Source: Berberis thunbergii
Taxonomy: Eukaryota; Streptophyta; Magnoliopsida; Ranunculales; Berberidaceae
Assembly: GCA_003290165.1 (NCBI GenBank)
Contig: QNQO01002086.1
Span: 62,001-126,000 of the forward strand
DNA: 64,000 nucleotides
Reading direction: 5' to 3'
The notes below the pieces were generated by a model. The model made no database searches. It worked only from the letters and a program-made list of their open reading frames with translations, and had not been told where the DNA came from. Positions 57,846-64,000 of this stretch are shown in pieces. Every line of letters begins with the position of its first letter. Position 1 is the stretch's first letter. A program made the translations under genes and the position numbers.

Positions 57846-58139
57846 GAGAGATTGAACAAGCTTTCGATGACGAAGGTTGAGCAAAGTCAAAAGCATGGGA
57901 TGCAATACTACAAAAAAAGTCTCTACGATCGAAAGAGTAAAGAAGCCAAACTCCACAGAGAGGAAATCTATATAGAAAACGGAACTCCAGCCATTTTCTC
58001 TTCTGAGCAAATGCACGCCCAATTAATGAAGTTCACCACTCGAGGAAACGACTCAGACTCAACCATCATGACTTCACAGTTGCTTCATGAAAATATTTGG
58101 AGGACCAGTGAGCTGGCCCACCAACTCGAGGGGAGTAAC
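57846..58139. other. Tat-2 sequence between antisense ORF and 3' LTR
   Basis: Homologous to Tat-1 16610-16872 (shared agctggccca/gatggcccac block). It ends with a purine-rich run (cgaggggagtaac) that is probably the polypurine tract. Confidence 0.6.
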
Positions 58140-58687
58140 TGATGATACATCAAACCATCCTCTTATCAACACTGTAACTGTGTCATGATAATATCATCAA
58201 CAGAACAAATAAGGCTTGAATGCACGCTCAATCCAACAAGGCCTATACACGTTGAGCCCACGATTGGCAGGATTTAAAAGGTCAGATCCAAATTGCAACA
58301 TGCCTCTAAGCCCACACGTCATGCGGTCAAACCCAATACTCGTAAGCCTTGATAAGGCAAGTATCTCTAAGACCAACATTATTTTGGTTTCGACTAGGAA
58401 ACAAATACTGGAGTATAAGTCGGGCAAGGAAACTTCCTTACATGGACAACACTTAGAAAGGAAAACCTCTCCCGTAGATCTAGGAGCACAAGTAATGTAG
58501 GAACCAAAATGGAAGGACTCCCAATAAGGAAAGGATCTCCAGCAATATCTCTTTCTCTAAACTATGTCACCAAAGGTCAAGTCGAACAAGGACTCTCACA
58601 CTATAAAAGGGAGATAAGGTCAATGAACAAAGGTATGCTACAGAAACCAAATTTACAACTTTAAGCCTCTCCTAAGCCTTATCTAAC
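58140..58687 (+). repeat. Tat-2 3' LTR, interrupted by CACTA-3
   Basis: It starts TGATGATACATC and matches 20003-20580 until cctaagccttatctaac, where CACTA-3 begins. The TATA box is TATAAAA near 58602. The missing end should follow the right end of CACTA-3 outside the window. Confidence 0.85.
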
Positions 58688-59030
58688 CACTACAAGAAAA
58701 ATTGTGATCAATAGCGTCTAAAAACCGCTATGGTAGGATACCATAGCGGTTTAGTAACCGCTATGACAGCCGACGCTATAATAGACCCAGGGGATATTAT
58801 AGCGGTTTTAAAACGCTATGGTAAGTTTGGCTTTTATAGAGTTTCAAAACCGCTATGGTAGCCTCTTCCATAGCGTTTTAAAAACGCTATAGGAGACTCT
58901 AAAACCGCTATGGTAGCCTCTTCCATAGCGTTTTAAAAACGCTATAGTAGACTCTAAAACTGCTATGGTAGACTTTACCATAGCGTTTTAAAAACGCTAT
59001 GGTAATTATACATAGCAATTTTTGTTTTTT
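58688..59030. repeat. CACTA-3 terminus and subterminal repeats
   Basis: About ten copies of motifs such as ccatagcgttttaaaaacgc and aaaaccgctatggtag alternate in orientation. The motif differs from that of CACTA-1/2 (ACGGTTTTAAACCGT), although both are palindromes centred on TTTTAA. Confidence 0.9.
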
Positions 59031-59200
59031 TTTACACTATCAAATGACTTTTTATTACATCTTATCATGTATGCATTAGCCTGAGCACTCGAAATTCATT
59101 GTGACAAAGACAAGAAACACCATGTTGGTGATCAAGCAAAAGAAAATAAAATGTATTATTTTCACTTCCTTTTGCTAAAAGAAATGTTGAATGATCTAAA

Positions 59201-59296
59201 CATTTTTGTGATGATGAATGTACATAATGTTTCAAGGGAAAAAAGGGAACGAAAGCAACGACATAATTTTTGTGATGATGAATGTACATAATGTAC
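59201..59296 (+). repeat. Short direct repeat in CACTA-3
   Basis: The block tttttgtgatgatgaatgta with cataatgt occurs twice, about 66 bp apart (near 59201 and 59267). Confidence 0.85.
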
Positions 59297-59308
59297 AAAC
59301 TCTTATTA

Positions 59309-59458
59309 ATCTACACCTGCAACAACAACAACGACAACAGAAACAACAACATCAACAGCAACAGCAACAGCAACAGGGGCTGTCGACAGCAACAACAGCA
59401 ATGATAGCAACGACAGCAACAACAACAGCAGCAGATAGCAGCAGCAGCAGCAGCTTAC
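59309..59458 (+). repeat. CAA/CAG trinucleotide-rich low-complexity tract
   Basis: Mixed caacaacaa, cagcaa and cagcag runs. It abuts the donor end of the captured ABCB exon. It can be read as poly-Gln or poly-Cys/Val in different frames, but there is no sign that it is coding. Confidence 0.9.
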
Positions 59459-60166
<708 letters not shown>

Positions 60167-60302
60167 CTGATAACCTTTGTATTTGATGAGCTCCTTCACC
60201 CTATCAACTATATACTAGAATCCATCATTGTCAATATAGCAGAGATCACCAGCCATTAGAGTCTACAGTTGCAGCAGTTGCTTTTAGTCTCTCAGAGTGA
60301 CC
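60167..60302 (-). pseudogene. Captured 4-coumarate:CoA ligase-like exon
   Basis: Acceptor aattccag and donor gtgaat bound 136 bp. It encodes GHSERLKATAATVDSNGW, then after a small deletion GDLCYIDNDGF, a stop in place of one residue, and YIVDRVKELIKYKGYQ. This holds motifs A7-A8 of the acyl-activating (ANL) superfamily: the hinge DRVKELIKYKG is typical of 4CL and the peroxisomal 4CL-like enzymes. The frameshift and stop make it inactive. Confidence 0.87.
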
Positions 60303-60990
60303 CTGGAATTGAGCAAAAACAATAATCAAAAGACATCTATCAGCTTTTCTACCACATCTTGTTCTTGTGTATACTCGATAAAAATAAGAACGTAATTGCA
60401 CGGACGTGTATGCCCAACTTTACGTTACTAATAATGTTAAGTACCTAACAAATGCCCATGACATTGCAACTAAATGTGGACCAATTAAGTGCACAACAGC
60501 CATTAGGACTATCCAAATAGGTGCTTACTCATGGCACAAAACTTCAATTGGTGACACAACACAAATCCTTGAAACACATTGAAGTTAAATGTTTTGTAAG
60601 ACAAATTGGGTTCACCATCTCAGAAACACTGTAATAGACCATCTAGGTTCAGAATATTATACTTCATGACGTTGAGTTTGTAGATTATAAAGAATGGAGA
60701 TAAGCTTGAATGAAATCTTGAGCAATGAAAGATTCAAAACTCAATAAGATACTCTCCTTTTCTTTTTTGTTTTTGGTATACTTACCAAAGGTTGAGATTG
60801 GTAAAGTGCCCGCAGAAGCTAACCAATAGTTGCATCTCTTTCGGTCTATTACCATTTAGTACTCACAGTTTCAATTATGAACAATAAATGAAAACTATAT
60901 AAACTGTTTGATTAAAAAAAAAAAGGCACCTGCAAGGCTGCAACCTAAGCTTGTTAAAGGGGGTAAAATGACTACAAAAGAGAAAACTAC
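60303..60990 (-). other. CACTA-3 filler
   Basis: No recognisable exon; AT-rich with an A-run near 60914. Confidence 0.5.
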
Positions 60991-61052
60991 CTTATTGGAG
61001 CTAGGAACCAGTTCCTGCAAAGCTTTCATGCGTTCTGCTATTCTTTCTCACT
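60991..61052 (-). pseudogene. Captured bHLH transcription factor exon fragment
   Basis: On the minus strand the sequence ERIAERMKALQELVPSSNK is followed by a donor (gtagtt). This is basic-end, helix 1 and loop start of a plant bHLH (the UNE12/LRL-like type with the same residues). The codon just upstream is TGA where an Arg codon (CGA) is expected, consistent with CpG decay. Helix 2 would be in the next exon and is absent. Confidence 0.78.
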
Positions 61053-63036
61053 CAAGTACTGAGTTCCTACAGAAGAGTAAATGCTTGTTAGTATTAGGCC
61101 CACATTTGTATGTCATAGAAACTCTTTATTATCCAATCTGGCCATTTAAACTAACAAGTGGTCAATCGTCTTCTTAGACAAAATGTACAAGTAATGCAGG
61201 GAACAGACACAATGGCAGCAGTATAAGCTTTCACAGGCACACATGCATATCCTATTTATTTTTTTAGAGATAGTCGTTAGCTTGATGGCTAAATCACAAC
61301 AAAATCAAACTTGCTCACAAGCAGCATATGCTACCAGACAAATCAAAATCTCCTTTGACTGCCTAAGATACATTTCGGATTCATAAAAATCAAAAAATAT
61401 AAATATAAAGAAGACATGATATGGCGAAGGTCCTAGAGATGATGTATCTCATGATAACCATTGCCCTTAGCCATTTTCAGGCAAAAACTTAGGCAGAAAC
61501 TTATGATGATCACTGAATCAACGAGTGTGAAGAGTTAAAGCTTTGTGCACAAGGAGTCACTTGCAGGAAACTGATATTCATGGCTATGGATATTTGGAGC
61601 ATGGGGTTGCCAACTGATCCAAAAAAAAATAAAAAATTAATCCTTGTGACTTTCTTTGAAGAGATGTTTTCACTGCTGCCCAAGATGTTGTTGATAATTT
61701 CGTAAAGGCTCATGTTATGATTGCTAATGCCTCTACATCTCTCACCCTTTGAACCAAAAGTAATCACGTTTGTATCAAATTTGTTATCAGCTATGACATG
61801 TATAAAAGATTCTAGTTGTTCAATATGTATGTAACTTATCTGAATAAGAAGCTAAAAAATGAACAAGAGGAGGTTGGCGCAATTCCAGGAATCCTTTGCT
61901 CCCCTTGCCATGACTCCCTATGCATATGGTGTCACCTCTACCTCGCCATACACCATCTTGGAAATTTTTTATCTCCAATGTTCTCGACTCCTGCCAACCA
62001 TCAGGCACATATATTGCACATATATTGGTTAACTACTCTCTTATAATTTTGAACTTAACACTTAACAGTGACCCATAGTTGCACAGAAACATATAACTGA
62101 ACTTCAGTTAAAATTTTCATAGTTATTTGATTACATTTTAAATAAAAACACATACCTGACATAATGTGCAGCAGTGGCATATTAGGTGGTTTACACAATC
62201 ATCCAAAAAGTTCGCTTCCCTGTACAAGTAAACCAACCCAATAGGTATGTCAAATCGAGGAAATCAAAGCAAATAATACTATCAAAGAAACAAAAATGTG
62301 GGTTCATTTGAGATTAACATTATGGTAACATGTGAGAGATTCATGGAGGCGATTCATTGATGTTGCCCAATCGAAGCAGTTTTTGCAATGCCATGTATTC
62401 CATGCAAGCATTAGCAGGTATAACAGACAGTCTCATTATTATTCTGGGCATGACAATTTCATATGCAACTGATTCAAGGATATCAGTCATATACAGACAT
62501 GCAAAGATTGTATGAATCCATAACCAAGGATCAAACTGAAATATGAAAGCCATCAATGGCCTTCCAATTCAGAACTAATACCCTTCCTGGTTTGAAAAAA
62601 AATGAAAGAATCTGATCTAATGACAATGAGGATACCATCATCAATAAGAGGTTAAATTTGAAGCTTAAAAGCACATGGTTTTTGTTTTGCACCCCTGAAA
62701 GCTCAAGATGCCAGTTGTTCAAGCATGGAGTACAATAAGTTCAGATAATAGGAGAAAGTTCAGAGAAAATTAAAAAATATAATACGGACACACCCAAAAG
62801 TTTGCAGAAAGAGGAAATGTATCCAATAAGTATTGGCAAAATGACATGTGTTTCTTGTTGCACTAACAGAAAAAGGGAGAGATTGTATCCTGGAGTTTAT
62901 AAACTCAACCTAAACAAGCCAATCTAGATAAAATCACAAGAGAATGTATACATCTAGTACATGGAGCTCTTTCTTTAGATAACATGCCAAGATGGACAAT
63001 GTTTGCATTCTATTACAACATATGCATACAGAGTAA
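61053..63036. other. CACTA-3 region with no assigned gene
   Basis: Several open stretches are visible (minus 62008-61820; minus 62556-62341; plus 61660-61760) and have amino-acid patterns that could be coding, but none matches a family I can name. Given the surrounding captures, unrecognised exons are likely. Confidence 0.4.
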
Positions 63037-63612
63037 CTGATTAATATTTTGTGCTATAAGCTTCCCCACAACAAGATGCTCTAAAACCATTTTTTTCTTG
63101 GTCACTTGCATCATCCTTTCCTCAATGGTTCCACGTGTTATTAATCGATATATCATGACCTATGACATTTGACCAGAATTCATTAGGAAAAGGAAAGAAA
63201 ATAAATTTAAGAATAGAACTTCTACAAACTTCAACCAAAATAAAGAAAAAGTTACTCATCTACAAGAAACATATTCAATAAATATAATATGACCTTATTG
63301 GTCTGACCAAGCCGGTGAGCCCTAGCCATTGCTTGCAAACCAGCATGAGGATTCCAATAACTGCAAATAGACAACAGTTATTAAATGCAAATTTGGTCCA
63401 TGTTTCGTGAAAAAGGGGGGAAAAGGTTGTACAGGTAAAAACCTGTCATATATTATAACAGTGTCAGCAGTTGCAAGATTTATTCCGAGTCCCCAAGCTC
63501 TTGTAGAGATCAGAAAACATAACCTAGTCGAGTTCTTAACATTGAACCAATCTATACGTATCTGTCTCTCTGCCCGACTAACTTTGCCATCAATCCATTC
63601 ATATAACCATTT
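63037..63612 (-). pseudogene. Captured PICKLE (CHD3-type chromatin remodeller) fragment, three exons
   Basis: Exon 63612-63443 (acceptor ttgtatag) encodes [39 protein letters not shown]. Exon 63360-63294 encodes [20 protein letters not shown]. Exon 63159-63037 encodes VMIYRLITRGTIEERMMQVT and KKKMVLEHLVVGKL. Together these are SNF2 helicase motifs IV to VI, including the arginine-finger region ([12 protein letters not shown]), in the form specific to PICKLE-type CHD3 proteins. A frameshift follows VGKL. PICKLE represses embryonic genes after germination; this fragment lacks the PHD, chromodomain and ATP-binding half. Confidence 0.92.
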
Positions 63613-64000
63613 CTATACAAACCAATAACACCAAGACAATTCACAACAGCTACAAGCTCCTCATAAAAATCATATCCAAAAGAAATACAGTTACATAAAT
63701 TCAACAAAAAAAATGAAAAATTGTTTATTAGTCATACCTTGTAACAACAGTAGTCCTCTAGTAACATTTATTGTGATTAATAAGGACACATAATCCCAGA
63801 ATAGCTAAGCTAGTTGAGTTGCAAAATGCACTAAAAGTCCTTGTCTTTGTTGCCTGAGATTTGTTTGAAAAAACATTTTCAAGGTACTATCAAACACCTT
63901 TTTTTATATCTTTCCATTGTTTGATGCCATAATACAACTATGATTTGATTTATATTAGGAAACTACATGATGTAAAATATAAAAAGCAAACATGATTCAA
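63613..64000. other. Right edge, CACTA-3 continues
   Basis: AT-rich sequence, perhaps a PICKLE intron. No CACTA terminus or gene feature is visible before the window ends. Confidence 0.5.

Larger units (their letters stand above)
20003..58687 (+). mobile_element. Second Tat element (Tat-2), internally deleted and split by Athila
   Basis: Parts are present on both sides of the Athila insertion: a 5'-truncated LTR (20003-20580) and antisense ORF remnant (20858-22879) on the left, and the remaining antisense ORF start (57646-57845), polypurine-like sequence and 3' LTR (58140-58687) on the right. Gag, protease and pol are absent; the 5' LTR leads almost directly into sequence homologous to the Tat-1 region around 13800. 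The 3' LTR is itself cut by the CACTA element at 58688, so its end lies outside the window. Confidence 0.75.

Overview
This window is flowering-plant nuclear DNA. The evidence is a plant-specific cytochrome P450 (CYP77 family), plant-lineage LTR retrotransposons (copia, Tat, Athila), CACTA (En/Spm) DNA transposons, and spliced fragments of plant genes such as VAL, PHO1, PICKLE and lambda-class GST. The species cannot be named from the sequence alone. The only apparently intact host gene is the CYP77 reading frame at the left edge (1-891), whose 5' end lies outside the window. Almost everything else is a nest of mobile elements, mostly broken.

Layout, left to right: CYP77B-like gene 3' part (1-891); intergenic DNA with one possible terminal exon on the minus strand (2252-2356); a 297-bp CACTA-type MITE with long inverted arms (2576-2872); a minus-strand Ty1/copia element with two LTRs and a 5-bp target duplication (3139-7475); a complete but apparently non-autonomous Ty3/gypsy element of the Tat lineage (8182-17543) with gag and protease remnants, a tandem-repeat block and a long antisense ORF; a Tat fragment with LTR and gag (18107-about 20002); and a second, internally deleted Tat element (20003 to at least 58687). 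Into the antisense ORF of that second Tat element an Athila element inserted (22880-57645, plus strand, 5' LTR truncated).

Two related CACTA elements then inserted in the Athila coding region in opposite orientations: CACTA-1 (25657-40010) in gag with target duplication gaa, and CACTA-2 (42547-52494) in the reverse transcriptase with target duplication gta. A third CACTA element of a different subfamily begins at 58688, inside the 3' LTR of the second Tat element, and runs off the right edge.

The most remarkable content is inside the three large CACTA elements. Each carries exons, with introns and recognisable splice sites, from several unrelated host genes. CACTA-1 holds SEC14-like, UPL4-like HECT ligase, eIF5A, VAL/HSI2 B3 factor and PHO1 pieces beside an internally deleted transposase. 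CACTA-2 holds organellar ribosomal protein L1, lambda glutathione S-transferase and a possible RIF1-like piece. CACTA-3 holds PICKLE (CHD3), bHLH, 4-coumarate:CoA ligase-like and ABCB transporter pieces. This is multi-gene transduplication. In CACTA-1 five consecutive captured exons from three genes keep the same phase, so a spliced chimeric reading frame is possible. The order of events can be read from the nesting: Tat-2, then Athila, then CACTA-1 and CACTA-2 (and separately CACTA-3).
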